From Anabaena azotica FACHB-119 (GTDB lineage Bacteria; Cyanobacteriota; Cyanobacteriia; Cyanobacteriales; Nostocaceae): DNA of 64,000 bases. Made by a program: the position numbers and the translations under genes. Under the pieces are notes generated by a model. That model did not search any database, was not told the origin of the DNA, and saw nothing but the letters and a program-made list of their open reading frames with translations. Numbering within the stretch: position 1 is the stretch's first letter; the number at the start of each line of letters is the position of its first letter. Shown here piece by piece: positions 32,345-40,970 of the stretch. The stretch covers positions 58,823 to 122,822 of the forward strand of contig NZ_JACJSG010000022.1 in assembly GCF_014697625.1 (NCBI RefSeq). Direction: 5' to 3'.

Positions 32345-33334
32345 ATGGCACAGGATCGAAAATCAACGGTTATAGTTACTGGAGCTTCTTCTGGGGTTGG
32401 TTTGTATGCAGCTAAAGCCCTTGCCAAAAGAGGGTGGCACGTGGTTATGGCTTGCCGTAATTTAGAAAAGGCAGAACAAGCCGCTCAAGATGTGGGCATC
32501 CCCAAGGACAGCTACACCATCATGCACATTGATCTAGGTTCCTTGGATAGTGTGCGCCAGTTTGTCAACAATTTTAGAGCAAGCGGCAAGTCTTTAGAAG
32601 CTTTGGTATGTAACGCCGCAATTTATATGCCTTTGATTAAAGAACCTTTACGCAGCCCAGAAGGTTACGAGTTAACCATGACCACTAATCACCTTGGTCA
32701 TTTCCTGCTGTGTAACCTCATGCTTGAGGACTTGCAAAAGTCATCGGCGGCGGATAAACGACTGGTGATTTTAGGAACCGTCACCCACAACCCAGACGAA
32801 CTAGGTGGAAAGATTCCACCACGCCCAGACCTGGGTAACTTGGAAGGTTTTGCCCAAGGCTTTAAACCGCCCATTTCCATGATTGACGGTAAAAAGTTTG
32901 AACCTGTGAAGGCGTACAAAGACAGCAAAGTTTGTAACGTCCTCACCATGAGAGAACTGCATCGCCGCTATCACGAGTCAACAGGAATCACCTTCACCTC
33001 CCTGTATCCCGGTTGCGTAGCCGAAACACCATTATTCCGTAACCACTATCCCCTATTCCAAAAACTCTTCCCCTTATTCCAGAAATACATTACTGGGGGA
33101 TACGTATCCCAAGACTTAGCAGGAGAAAGAGTTGCAGATGTAGTTGCAGCACCTGAATATAAACAGTCTGGTGCTTACTGGAGTTGGGGAAATCGTCAGA
33201 AAAAAGATGGTAAGTCTTTTGTGCAGAAAGTTTCTCCCCAAGCCCGCGATGACGAAAAAGGCGATCGCCTATGGGAGTTGAGCGAAAAACTAGTAGGACT
33301 GGCATCACAAAAACCAGTTGCTGTCAACAGTTAA
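32345..33334 (+). CDS. por: Light-dependent protochlorophyllide oxidoreductase
   Basis: The 329-residue SDR-family enzyme reduces protochlorophyllide to chlorophyllide with NADPH in the light. It has TGASSGVGLYAAKALAKRG at residues 12-30 for NADPH, NAAIYMP at about 90, NHLGHFLLCNLML at 115-127, and the active-site pair Tyr191 and Lys195 in AYKDSKVCN. The C-terminal insert with SLYPGCVAETPLFRNHYPLF is specific to POR. The size is normal. The dark-operative ChlLNB enzyme would be encoded elsewhere. The gene is solitary with a leader of more than 200 bases. Confidence 0.97.
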   Translation: MAQDRKSTVIVTGASSGVGLYAAKALAKRGWHVVMACRNLEKAEQAAQDVGIPKDSYTIMHIDLGSLDSVRQFVNNFRASGKSLEALVCNAAIYMPLIKEPLRSPEGYELTMTTNHLGHFLLCNLMLEDLQKSSAADKRLVILGTVTHNPDELGGKIPPRPDLGNLEGFAQGFKPPISMIDGKKFEPVKAYKDSKVCNVLTMRELHRRYHESTGITFTSLYPGCVAETPLFRNHYPLFQKLFPLFQKYITGGYVSQDLAGERVADVVAAPEYKQSGAYWSWGNRQKKDGKSFVQKVSPQARDDEKGDRLWELSEKLVGLASQKPVAVNS

Positions 33335-33373
33335 AATGTCATTGCATAAATAGGAAATGATTTAAATAGTTTT

Positions 33374-33432
33374 GTGGGATGGGCATCTTGCCCGTCCTCC
33401 ATATTTCCGGGCAGGCAAGATGCCTACCCTAC
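33374..33432. repeat. Inverted repeat with GGCATCTTGCC arms
   Basis: Perfect 11-bp arms (33382-33392 and 33414-33424), extended by partially complementary GTGGGAT / CTACCCTAC sequence, form a hairpin 40 bases after por. It may act as the por terminator or be a dispersed repeat. Confidence 0.6.
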
Positions 33433-33489
33433 AAGAATCATTCGTAGATTTAGCAATGTCAAAATATCTATCACCCATAGTTTAAGTGC

Positions 33490-33518
33490 TTGACTCTTGC
33501 CTGAGACAGGTATATAAT
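33490..33518 (+). promoter_or_regulatory. Sigma-70 type promoter of the Mn riboswitch/exporter gene
   Basis: TTGACT (33490-33495) and TATAAT (33513-33518) are separated by exactly 17 bases. Transcription from here would begin at about 33525, a few bases before the conserved 5' part of the aptamer. Confidence 0.8.
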
Positions 33519-33528
33519 TCAATTCTGA

Positions 33529-33724
33529 TAGAAGGGGAGTAGCTGCTGGCAAAAGCCAGTACATCTGAGTCAACATACTGGCGATGAGCCTGGTTCAGAT
33601 GACAATAATTAAAGATTTGTAAGCGAGACCTTCACTAAGTTCACATTCGAGATGTGAGCTTGGTGAGGTCTTTTGGCATTCATCAAGCTCCACATCGGTA
33701 AACGTTCTTCAGGAGCTTGAGAGA
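33529..33724 (+). promoter_or_regulatory. Manganese-sensing yybP-ykoY riboswitch with RBS-sequestering platform
   Basis: The aptamer has the class hallmarks: GAAGGGGAGTAGC at 33531-33543, a CTGGC/GCCAG stem, a CATCTGA/TCAGATG stem (33562-33568 with 33595-33601), and the 3' part AAGCGAGACCTTC, whose CCTTC pairs with the initial GAAGG to close P1. Downstream, GACCTTCAC can instead pair with GTGAGGTC in a 19-bp hairpin (33627-33670) followed by TTTT. The word CAAGCTC at 33684 can pair either with GAGCTTG at 33656-33662 or with GGAGCTTG at 33712-33719, which includes the ribosome site of the next gene. The known class binds Mn2+ and turns on export genes. The pairing alternatives are read by eye. 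Confidence 0.9.
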
Positions 33725-34354
33725 GTGCTAACAGCTTTTACCGCAGGTTTATTACTAATTACAGTTTCCGAACTGGGTGATAAGACATTCTTTATCGCCG
33801 TCATATTAGCAATGCACCATTCCCGACGCTTGGTGTTTACAGGGGTGGTAGCGGCTTTAGCAGCTATGACAGTCTTATCGGTGATGTTTGGACAAGTAGT
33901 GTCTCTGTTACCAAAAATTTATATTCACTATGCTGTAATTGTTTTATTTTTTGCCTTTGGAATTAAGCTGTTGTACCAAGGGAGTAAAATGTCTGCTGCT
34001 GCTGATAAAGCCGAAGTCATCGACGAAATAGAAGAGGCAAAAGCAGCCGTAGAAAAAGCCGATTTGCAGCTACCAAAACAAAAAACGCCCTTATCGATTA
34101 TATTAGAAGCCTTTGTGTTGACATTTATGGCTGAATGGGGCGATCGCACACAAATTGCCACCATCGCCCTAGCCGCCGGAAATGACATCATTGGCGTAAC
34201 CGTAGGAGCCATTATTGGTCATGCTATTTGTGCAGCGATCGCAGTCATCGGTGGCAAAATGATCGCCGGAAAAATCTCTGAACGCCAACTCACCCTTGCC
34301 GGCGGATGTTTGTTTTTGATTTTTGGTGTTGTCGCTGCTATTGAAGGAGCGTAA
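33725..34354 (+). CDS. mnx: UPF0016/GDT1 family manganese exporter
   Basis: The 209-residue membrane protein has two UPF0016 halves, each with the family motif ExGD(K/R)(T/S): ELGDKTFF at about residue 16 and EWGDRTQIA at about 138. Six membrane segments flank a charged central loop (EVIDEIEEAKAAVEKADLQL). Cyanobacterial members (Mnx/PAM71-like) move manganese out of the cytoplasm, into the thylakoid lumen or out of the cell. A GTG at 33725 is the start, with AGGAG nine bases upstream; this ribosome site lies within the riboswitch switch helix. The riboswitch directly upstream independently supports manganese as substrate. Confidence 0.92.
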   Translation: MLTAFTAGLLLITVSELGDKTFFIAVILAMHHSRRLVFTGVVAALAAMTVLSVMFGQVVSLLPKIYIHYAVIVLFFAFGIKLLYQGSKMSAAADKAEVIDEIEEAKAAVEKADLQLPKQKTPLSIILEAFVLTFMAEWGDRTQIATIALAAGNDIIGVTVGAIIGHAICAAIAVIGGKMIAGKISERQLTLAGGCLFLIFGVVAAIEGA

Positions 34355-34644
34355 GCTGAGAGATGAGGGAGATGAGGGAGATGAGGGAGATGAGGGGCAT
34401 GAGGGAGAATAATATTTTTTAGTTACTCAACAAATTACTGATTTTTCTCCCCCTACTCCCCCCACTCCCCCCACCTCACAAGTGTAGGTTTTTAATATAG
34501 CAGTGAGTAAGAACTATAAAACTAACGAGAAAATCATTGTTTCATCCACCCCTACACCCCTACACCCCTACACCCTTACACCCCAAACCAAGGTTTTTGG
34601 AACACCAGTAAAAAACCTACACCTGTCAGACTCCCCCCACTCCC
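34355..34644. repeat. Tandem GATGAGGGA and TACACCCC repeats
   Basis: GATGAGGGA nonamers run at 34362-34405, a CCCCCACTCC tract is at 34447-34476, and CCCCTACA octamers are at 34551-34580. The region lies between the convergent mnx and TPR genes and holds no gene. Confidence 0.75.
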
Positions 34645-35571
34645 TCACTGCTTCGGAGTAGCTTCTGGTGTAGGCGTAGGAGCAGCCGGCGCAGGAGTGG
34701 GGCTACCTTCAGGAGTAGGCGCAGGAGAAGCAGCAGGCGCGGGGGTGGGAGATGCGGAGGCTGCTTTGTTAATTTCATCCTTGTATTGTGCAGGAGCTAG
34801 GGCTAAGGCAGTATCAAATAAAGGTTTAGCTGCTGCTGTTTGTCCCTGCTGCTTTAAAAGCAGTGCTTTGGCGAGAACTGGGCGAAAATCCTTGGCATCT
34901 TTCTTAATTGCTTGGTCAAATGCGGCGATCGCTTGAGGAAAACGTTTCTGAGAAGCATGAACATTGCCTAATAATACCTCTACAGCCACTGTATCCACAC
35001 TTCCAGGTTGGATCGTGTTTGCTTGGGCTGCTTTAGTCAGGGTATCTTGTAATAACCCAACAGCAGCTTCGGGGCGTTTTTGGTCTATCAGCAGCACTAC
35101 CATTCCCTGCAATGCCTTTAAGTCACCGGGTTTCGTGTCTAAAATTGCCCGGTAAGCCTGAGCTGCGCCTTCATTATCGCCAATTTGCTGTTTGGCTTGA
35201 GCGAGTAGCACACCATACTCAGTCTGATCAGGATTGAGCTTGGCTAATTTCTCCAGAGGCTCAATGACACTTTGCACATTACCTTGTTTTATCGCTAAAA
35301 GTTGTAGCCGCGCTTGTAATAGACCCTTCAAAGCAGTTTGATTTTCTGGTTCCTTTTGTAAAACCGATTCATAGCCACGTACTTCATCTTCCCATTTAGT
35401 CTTTTGGTTGGAAGCAACAGGGGCGCTTGGGGTACTAGCGTTATTCGGATTTGGAGGTGATGTACTATTGTTGAGCGCCCCAATGATGGGCAGCACTGAA
35501 ACACCTACAAAGGCTAGAACTGCCAGTGCTAAGATGAGTTGAACTATCCAGCGATTGCCAGGTTGAGACAC
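34645..35571 (-). CDS. Membrane-anchored TPR protein with Pro/Ala-rich tail
   Basis: An N-terminal helix (WIVQLILALAVLAFVGVSVL) anchors the 308-residue protein, followed by a Ser/Thr/Pro linker. Residues about 60-255 form TPR repeats, seen as YESVLQKEPENQTALKGLLQ, LEKLAKLNPDQTEYGVLLAQ, AYRAILDTKPGDLKALQGMV and AFDQAIKKDAKDFRPVLAKA. The last 35 residues are a low-complexity Pro/Ala/Thr tail. TPR proteins of this layout act as scaffolds in membrane complex assembly; a specific client is not known. The gene is monocistronic. Confidence 0.82.
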   Translation of the reverse strand: MSQPGNRWIVQLILALAVLAFVGVSVLPIIGALNNSTSPPNPNNASTPSAPVASNQKTKWEDEVRGYESVLQKEPENQTALKGLLQARLQLLAIKQGNVQSVIEPLEKLAKLNPDQTEYGVLLAQAKQQIGDNEGAAQAYRAILDTKPGDLKALQGMVVLLIDQKRPEAAVGLLQDTLTKAAQANTIQPGSVDTVAVEVLLGNVHASQKRFPQAIAAFDQAIKKDAKDFRPVLAKALLLKQQGQTAAAKPLFDTALALAPAQYKDEINKAASASPTPAPAASPAPTPEGSPTPAPAAPTPTPEATPKQ

Positions 35572-35948
35572 AGTTTAAACCCCCTCCATAACTATAATCA
35601 CAATATTATCTACACGAATGAGAACGTTAAAGATTTCCAAAAGCTTACGGAATACCGCCAAATACCTGTGAATTTTATAACAAACAACCGATTAGCACCG
35701 CTAAAGTAAGTGATGACTTTAGGAGGAGCCGTCAAAATGGAAGCTGTGATATGCTTCCGAAACTAGTATAAAGGCGCTAAATTACAGATTTAGAGTAGAA
35801 TGACGAGTCTAGCGTCTTTAAAATTGTATAGAGCGTTGGATGTGATCTTATGAAAAGCCAATATACTTTCATCAGTCACATCGGCGCTCTTTCTCGATGC
35901 TTAGTAAAATCCCAAAATTGGGATGTGTCTCCGCCGCAAGGAGTTTTT

Positions 35949-36947
35949 ATGACTTCCGACCTGATGCCTTTGCCTGAATCTTCCAACTCTATTGCCTCCG
36001 ATCAGCCTGAAAATAATACAGAGGCAGCCGCTAATATTCAAATAGCAGCACCGCCACCCATTAAACGAGAAAATTCCTCATCTACCACTAGTGAGAATAC
36101 CTCAGATGGGAACCTAGCCGATCGCCAGCAACCAATCCCGCCTCCCAGCGAACCAATGCAATATCGTGCCATTGGTTTAGTCCGGGGTCGTTACCGTGCT
36201 AGCGATGAGCAATTCACTCAAGGTATTTTGCTCACCTGTGATGGGGTAGAACTCAACGCCGTCCTCCTGGGTCGGATTATGAGTTTAGTCAAGAATCACT
36301 TAGACCTGGAAAAAGACCATTTGTGGGTAGTTTATCCCCGCACAAGGCAAGAAAATGACAGTTTGCATATGCAAATCGTCGGCGTTTGGGAACCAGAAAA
36401 TCTGGCTAAAAATTCACCAGAAGAAGACGAGCCAGAATCGGGTTTACAAGAATTAATAGTACCCGATACGCCAGAAGCAGCAACAAAACCCCCAGCGCCT
36501 TCAGCCAATATCCCTGATGGTGGATTTTCTGTCCGTGGTGAAGTAGTTTACCAAGCTTTTGACTCTAAAAGCTTAGTTGTCAAAATTAAGCAAGCACCCC
36601 GTAAACCAACGGATAAACCCAAATACTTTAAATTGAAACTGCAAGGTGTACTGACCACCAAAGCTGTAGGGAAATTTTGGGATTTCCAAGCCAAGCGAGA
36701 AGGTGACGCTTTGGTAGTGCAAATTGCCGAAGCGATCGCCGACTTACCCAAAAAACGCCGACCACCGTTCAAAGGCGGCGGTGGCGGCGGCCCCCGTGGT
36801 GGTTCCAGAAAACCCTTTCCCCCCAGAAGACCCGGAGAAACGCCTCGTCCCGTCAAGAAAGTCGGCGGCGAACCCTCGGCAGTTTCCAAACCCCAGCCAA
36901 AAACGCCAACTCCTAAGCCGGTCAAGAAGCCCAAGTCGGCAGAGTAG
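35949..36947 (+). CDS. Cyanobacterial protein with basic Gly/Pro-rich tail, possible RNA binding
   Basis: I start this 332-residue protein at the ATG at 35949, because AAGGAG lies five bases before it; an upstream ATG at 35850 has no such site. After a polar disordered N-terminus (to about residue 85), two similar beta-rich segments follow: YRAIGLVRGRYRASDEQFTQ onward, and FSVRGEVVYQAFDSKSLVVK onward to KYFKLKLQGVLTTKAVGKFW. The C-terminus is strongly basic with GGGGGGPRGGSR and Pro/Lys-rich repeats, like RGG-type RNA-binding tails. I do not know a family name. RNA binding is a guess from composition. Confidence 0.68.
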   Translation: MTSDLMPLPESSNSIASDQPENNTEAAANIQIAAPPPIKRENSSSTTSENTSDGNLADRQQPIPPPSEPMQYRAIGLVRGRYRASDEQFTQGILLTCDGVELNAVLLGRIMSLVKNHLDLEKDHLWVVYPRTRQENDSLHMQIVGVWEPENLAKNSPEEDEPESGLQELIVPDTPEAATKPPAPSANIPDGGFSVRGEVVYQAFDSKSLVVKIKQAPRKPTDKPKYFKLKLQGVLTTKAVGKFWDFQAKREGDALVVQIAEAIADLPKKRRPPFKGGGGGGPRGGSRKPFPPRRPGETPRPVKKVGGEPSAVSKPQPKTPTPKPVKKPKSAE

Positions 36948-36957
36948 GGAGTAGGGG

Positions 36958-37128
36958 GGATGAGGGAGATGAGGGAGATGAGGGGGATGAGGGAGATGAG
37001 GGAGATGAGGGGGATGAGGGAGATGAGGGAGATGAGGGAGATGAGGGAGAAATACCCAATCCCTAATCCCCTTTCCCCTTTCCCCCTTCCCCTTTCCCCT
37101 TTCCCCCTTCCCCTTTCCCCCTTCCCCA
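36958..37128. repeat. GATGAGGGA nonamer array and GGGAAAGGG tract
   Basis: About ten GATGAGGGA/GATGAGGGG units run from 36958 to 37051, and then complementary CCCCTTTCCC units to 37128. The array starts 11 bases after the stop of the basic-tail gene and ends at the HcyBio stop, so it fills the whole space between convergent genes. Confidence 0.85.
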
Positions 37129-37132
37129 ATCC

Positions 37133-38302
37133 CTAAAAATCCCGCCACCTATCTTGAGGTAGGAAAGAACGCTCTTGAGGAATTGGGGCTACTGGTTCTG
37201 TGAGAGTAAAAGTACCTGCCTCAATCCACTGTTTTAGTTCTACTGCTACTTGTCGAGAGAGGAATATGCTAGCTAAAGGCGCAGCCCTCACAGTTTTACC
37301 CTCAATGGTGACACGTCCAGATTTGAGTTGAGCGTAACTCACTAAACCAAATGTGGGACGAACCCGCCGAGGAATGGAAAAATCTACTATTGGCGCTACT
37401 AAATCTTGGTCTTGAACTGCACAGTGTTTTACCACCTCTTCATTTAACACTGGCAATGGCACGCCAACGCCTAACATCAAGGAAGGGCCGTAACTTTTAA
37501 AGTAACAACCCCTCACCCAACGGGCATCCATTTGTTTGGCATCACCTATTAAAGCTAAAGTCGCAGCCGGGCCGATTGGTGTTTGATTAGCTAGGCGCTT
37601 TTGTAAGGGAAAGTGTTGTGTACCTTCCCAAGCCACATAACCAACGCCACCACCTAAGAAAATTCTTGTACCGATGCCAATGAGTTGTAAATTGGGGTCA
37701 TTGAATAGGGGAGAAATTGCCCCAGGGTTGGAGTAAACAGCGTTTGCCAAGCGTGGCTGTAGGGGGCCGAGATAGGTATGCAGTGGGCGATCGCCTCCAT
37801 TCACCCCGACGATAAAATTTTGGTAGAGATTCCTGGGATTGAATAAATAAAACTGATTGATAGTGTCGCGAGTAATTGTAGTTTCAAAACTCGCTCTGGG
37901 ATAACAATCAGTTACTTGTCCCTGCGCCCTGACCTGTATGGGTTTACCCGCGATTAAATCCTCAATCACATGACCACCGCCACGTTCGCGGACTTCTTCA
38001 CCGTCCATTACATCTACAGCACAGCTAGCACCCAAGTATAAATCAACAGCCCCAAAACCACTGTAAGCGGGAACGCCATCTAACCAGCAACGGCGAATTT
38101 TAATTGGTGGGTCAGTGTGTCCAAGATTGAGAATAGCACCAGTGGATTCCATTGGCTCAAAAGTGCCAGTAGTGACTACATCAACTTCTTGGGCAACTTT
38201 ACTGACACCAACTTCTAACACTCGTGCTTTTAATTCTTCAACTGTCAGGATTACCGCAGTTTTACGGTTAATTTTTTCGTTAATTTCCGCAATAGTTCGC
38301 AT
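37133..38302 (-). CDS. Homocysteine biosynthesis protein (HcyBio/DUF39)
   Basis: The 389-residue protein starts RTIAEINEKINRKTAVILT and has the DUF39 (PF01837) signature stretches TGTFEPMESTGAILNLGHTD, then IKIRRCWLDGVPAYSGFGAV and ELVGTQ-like YVAWEGTQHFP, GIGTRIFLGGGVGYV, DAKQMDARWVRGCYFKSYG and LMLGVGVPLPVLNEEV. In methanogens this family helps form homocysteine from aspartate semialdehyde and sulfide; sulfate-reducing and photosynthetic bacteria share it. The cysteines at C74 and in RGCYF could be the sulfur carriers. No ferredoxin-like partner is adjacent. The cyanobacterial role is an inference. Confidence 0.85.
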   Translation of the reverse strand: MRTIAEINEKINRKTAVILTVEELKARVLEVGVSKVAQEVDVVTTGTFEPMESTGAILNLGHTDPPIKIRRCWLDGVPAYSGFGAVDLYLGASCAVDVMDGEEVRERGGGHVIEDLIAGKPIQVRAQGQVTDCYPRASFETTITRDTINQFYLFNPRNLYQNFIVGVNGGDRPLHTYLGPLQPRLANAVYSNPGAISPLFNDPNLQLIGIGTRIFLGGGVGYVAWEGTQHFPLQKRLANQTPIGPAATLALIGDAKQMDARWVRGCYFKSYGPSLMLGVGVPLPVLNEEVVKHCAVQDQDLVAPIVDFSIPRRVRPTFGLVSYAQLKSGRVTIEGKTVRAAPLASIFLSRQVAVELKQWIEAGTFTLTEPVAPIPQERSFLPQDRWRDF

Positions 38303-38587
38303 TTTAAATGAAGCGGATAGACATTCTCTTGCCTGGAGAGTTGCCTGCCAAATAATTAATTAAATCAGTTTAGCAAGAAAAATCCAATACTCCTAAGAAG
38401 AAATGCACATCAGCTAGTGATAGATGTACCTATATTACTATTAACGCTTCGCAGTAAATTACTGCACAAATCTTTATTTAAATATAGGACTATCATTTAT
38501 TTTTTTGGGCTAGCCTGCACTATACCCTAACAAAAACTTCTACCAGTTCCTATCATTCTTTTCTTTCTGCTGTCCTCTATTCCCTCT
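38303..38587. other. AT-rich spacer upstream of the HcyBio gene
   Basis: No gene or repeat is seen. The HcyBio promoter should be at about 38320-38420. Confidence 0.4.
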
Positions 38588-39016
38588 TCAACTATTAGTT
38601 AATTCTGGTATAGTAGCTTCTAACTTGAGACAGTTAGCCCCATTAACCTGCAATTGATATTCTACTTTATCCATCAAACGATTCATAATTAGCCAACCAT
38701 AGCCACCTTCTTGCCTATCATCTGGATTCGGTGGGAAATAGCTAGACATATCAAAACCTGCGCCGTAATCCCAAATTTCTATAGCAATATCTCGTTGTTT
38801 AAATTCTACACGTAGTAATATTGGTATGTTTGGTTGCTCTTTATGGGCGTGACGCACAACGTTAGAGTAGGCTTCCACCAACGCTAGACGCAAGCGACTT
38901 GATTGTCGTGACCAGTCAACAGATTCTCCAAACTGAATTTTTAAACATCCCAGTAACCAGTTTTCGACGATGTTCAAATAGTTCAAGTCACTTGGTACAT
39001 GAAGCTCACTTTTCAT
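38588..39016 (-). CDS. Anti-sigma factor-type serine kinase (HATPase, RsbW-like)
   Basis: The 142-residue protein has a GHKL ATPase fold of the RsbW/SpoIIAB type: LRLALVEAYSNVVRHAHKE (N box with the magnesium-binding Asn), IEIWDYGAGFD (G1) and GGYGWLIMNRLMDKVEYQ (G2). Such kinases phosphorylate STAS anti-sigma antagonists or bind sigma factors. The gene follows the SpoIIE-type phosphatase by three bases on the same strand, so the two are coupled and act in one partner-switching circuit. No STAS protein is encoded next to them. The target sigma factor or other partner is unknown. Confidence 0.88.
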   Translation of the reverse strand: MKSELHVPSDLNYLNIVENWLLGCLKIQFGESVDWSRQSSRLRLALVEAYSNVVRHAHKEQPNIPILLRVEFKQRDIAIEIWDYGAGFDMSSYFPPNPDDRQEGGYGWLIMNRLMDKVEYQLQVNGANCLKLEATIPELTNS

Positions 39017-39019
39017 AAG

Positions 39020-40696
39020 TTACAAAACCTCCAATGAGAGTATAGTTTGATCGTCTTCTTGAATTTGGTTATCTGCCTGAATCCGAGCTAACAAGTGGTT
39101 AAGAGATAGTGGTTGAGGCTCTTGTTGTAAAAGTTGCCACAGACCATCTTGATTCAGCATAGAATGACTTACCGACTGACCGCCACCCCCGGTTTTCACG
39201 GAATTTATTAATTTTGTCGATACTGTTGCTTCCGTAATTCCATCGCTGGCTAACAGTAATGTATCTCCTGGTTTCAGCAATAAACTACCCGACTTAGCCT
39301 GCCACTTAGGTAAAATTCCTATAGGGATGGCTCTCACGGTGAGATAGACGGGTTTTTCTGGTACTTTAATTTGATTTGACCACACTAACGGATAGATATG
39401 ACCAGCGTTTGCATAAACTATCTCTCTAGTGGTAGGTGTGTAACGAGCTAAGACAAAAGTGATAAAGCAGTTGTTGCTAATTAAGTCATCAGACAAAGCA
39501 TGGTTGAGATTATGTATAACTACGTTGGGTTCAGGTGGGTTTTCTTGTGATAGTTCCCGACGTAAGACAGAAATGGCGCTAGCCATGAATAAAGCCGCCG
39601 GTACACCTTTACCAGAAACGTCACCCACTGCTAACCACACATCTCCTTGTGTGGGATGAACAAAGACTTCAAAAAAGTCACCGCCTACTTCTCGCGCTGG
39701 ATAACAACAAGCTTGTAATTTTGCGCCTTTAATATCTGGTAGGGTTTGACGCAGTAAATTATTTTGAATTTGCCGCGCCACTTCTAATTCAGCACTGATT
39801 TGCTGTTGTTTTTCTTGCAGGTGTTGGTAGAGTTTTGCTTGGGAAACTGCTAAAGCTGCTTGTTCAGCCACACCTGTAATTAATTGAATCTCCTCATCAT
39901 GCCAAGAATGCTCTAGTCCCCATTGGTAAAGAGCCAGCACAGCTAGCAGTTGCTGTTGGTAGGATAGGGGTACAACCAAGTAATTACAGAATTTGCCATT
40001 GTATGTATCTTGGGCAATTTGATAATCACCAGTTTCCAGTACTTTGACGATTAAACAAGACGGGTCAAAGGCACTTTCAGGTAAATCTGCTGCTGGATTT
40101 TGATAATAAAACTGACTTGGAGTTAGGCGGTTGTTTTCTACTGGCTTGAGTAGACAACAAGTAGCTCCAAAGGTTTGTCCTATAGTGGCGGCGATTTTTT
40201 GCAGCATACTCTCATAATCCAAGGATTCTCGAATGGCTGTTGTTACCGCGTTAAATAAAGATTGTCGCCGCAACGCACGCTGCAATTCTTGGGTGCGTTT
40301 TTTAACTAAGCGATAGGTTTCTGTGGCTTGTTCAACTACAGCTTTTAGGCGTTCAGGATTCCAAGGTTTGGTGATGTATTTGAAAACTTGACCAGAGTTA
40401 ATGGCTTCTACCAAGTCTTCTACATCTGTAAAACCTGTCAGTAAAATCCTGATTGTGTCGGGATAAAGTCCAACTGTACGGCTCAATAATTCTGTACCGT
40501 TCATTTCGGGCATTCTTTGGTCTGAGATAATTACAGCCATTTCGCCTTCTTGAGCCAGAATTTCTAAAGCTTTGCGAGCATGATTGGCTTTATATACTTG
40601 AAAATTTCGCCTAAAAGTACGGTAGAGTAAATCTAAGTTGTCTGGCTCATCGTCTACTACCATGAGCTTGAGTTTTTGCACCTCGTTTTGCGTCAT
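39020..40696 (-). CDS. Response regulator with GAF and SpoIIE/RsbU phosphatase domains
   Basis: The 558-residue protein has a CheY-like receiver (LKLMVVDDEPDN, phospho-acceptor Asp59 in IISDQRMPEMNG, conserved Lys in FKYITKPW), a GAF-type sensor at about residues 150-300, a coiled linker, then a PP2C/SpoIIE phosphatase at about 320-557 with PAREVGGDFFEVF, AVGDVSGKGVPAALFMA, ITFVLARYTPTT, YANAGHIYPL and LLASDGITEA. Phosphorylation by an unknown histidine kinase should control dephosphorylation of a STAS protein, with the adjacent kinase doing the reverse. A Thr/Gly-rich insert (STKLINSVKTGGGGQSVSHS) at about 500 is unusual for the family. Confidence 0.92.
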   Translation of the reverse strand: MTQNEVQKLKLMVVDDEPDNLDLLYRTFRRNFQVYKANHARKALEILAQEGEMAVIISDQRMPEMNGTELLSRTVGLYPDTIRILLTGFTDVEDLVEAINSGQVFKYITKPWNPERLKAVVEQATETYRLVKKRTQELQRALRRQSLFNAVTTAIRESLDYESMLQKIAATIGQTFGATCCLLKPVENNRLTPSQFYYQNPAADLPESAFDPSCLIVKVLETGDYQIAQDTYNGKFCNYLVVPLSYQQQLLAVLALYQWGLEHSWHDEEIQLITGVAEQAALAVSQAKLYQHLQEKQQQISAELEVARQIQNNLLRQTLPDIKGAKLQACCYPAREVGGDFFEVFVHPTQGDVWLAVGDVSGKGVPAALFMASAISVLRRELSQENPPEPNVVIHNLNHALSDDLISNNCFITFVLARYTPTTREIVYANAGHIYPLVWSNQIKVPEKPVYLTVRAIPIGILPKWQAKSGSLLLKPGDTLLLASDGITEATVSTKLINSVKTGGGGQSVSHSMLNQDGLWQLLQQEPQPLSLNHLLARIQADNQIQEDDQTILSLEVL

Positions 40697-40970
40697 AGTT
40701 GACTTGCTTTTTCGCGTACTAGAAATTGGTGAGATATGATAGTTCTTATCCCACCGAGTAGTTAAATATGGCAGGGAACAGGGGACAGGGGATAGGTAAC
40801 AGGTTTAATATCTGCTTGCTATCAGGATTGGACGATCGCTCCTTTTCCTTATCTATCTGGCTACTGCCATAATAGTAAAAAAAGTAATTTTTTTTGGAGA
40901 AAAATTACTTCTCTCACAAGTATAACTTTACTCTTTAGTTTGTTTGAGAATCTTTCTATCCCATCCCAGT
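40697..40970. other. Spacer upstream of the phosphatase gene
   Basis: Contains a GGGACAGGGGA tract (40772-40800) and AT-rich sequence; no gene. Promoter not assignable. Confidence 0.35.

Noticed and set aside
36548..37148. Two Leu/Pro/His- and Gly/Arg-rich minus-strand frames
   Set aside because: They are antisense to the Gly/Pro-rich tail gene and to GATGAGGGA repeats; repeat translation explains their composition.
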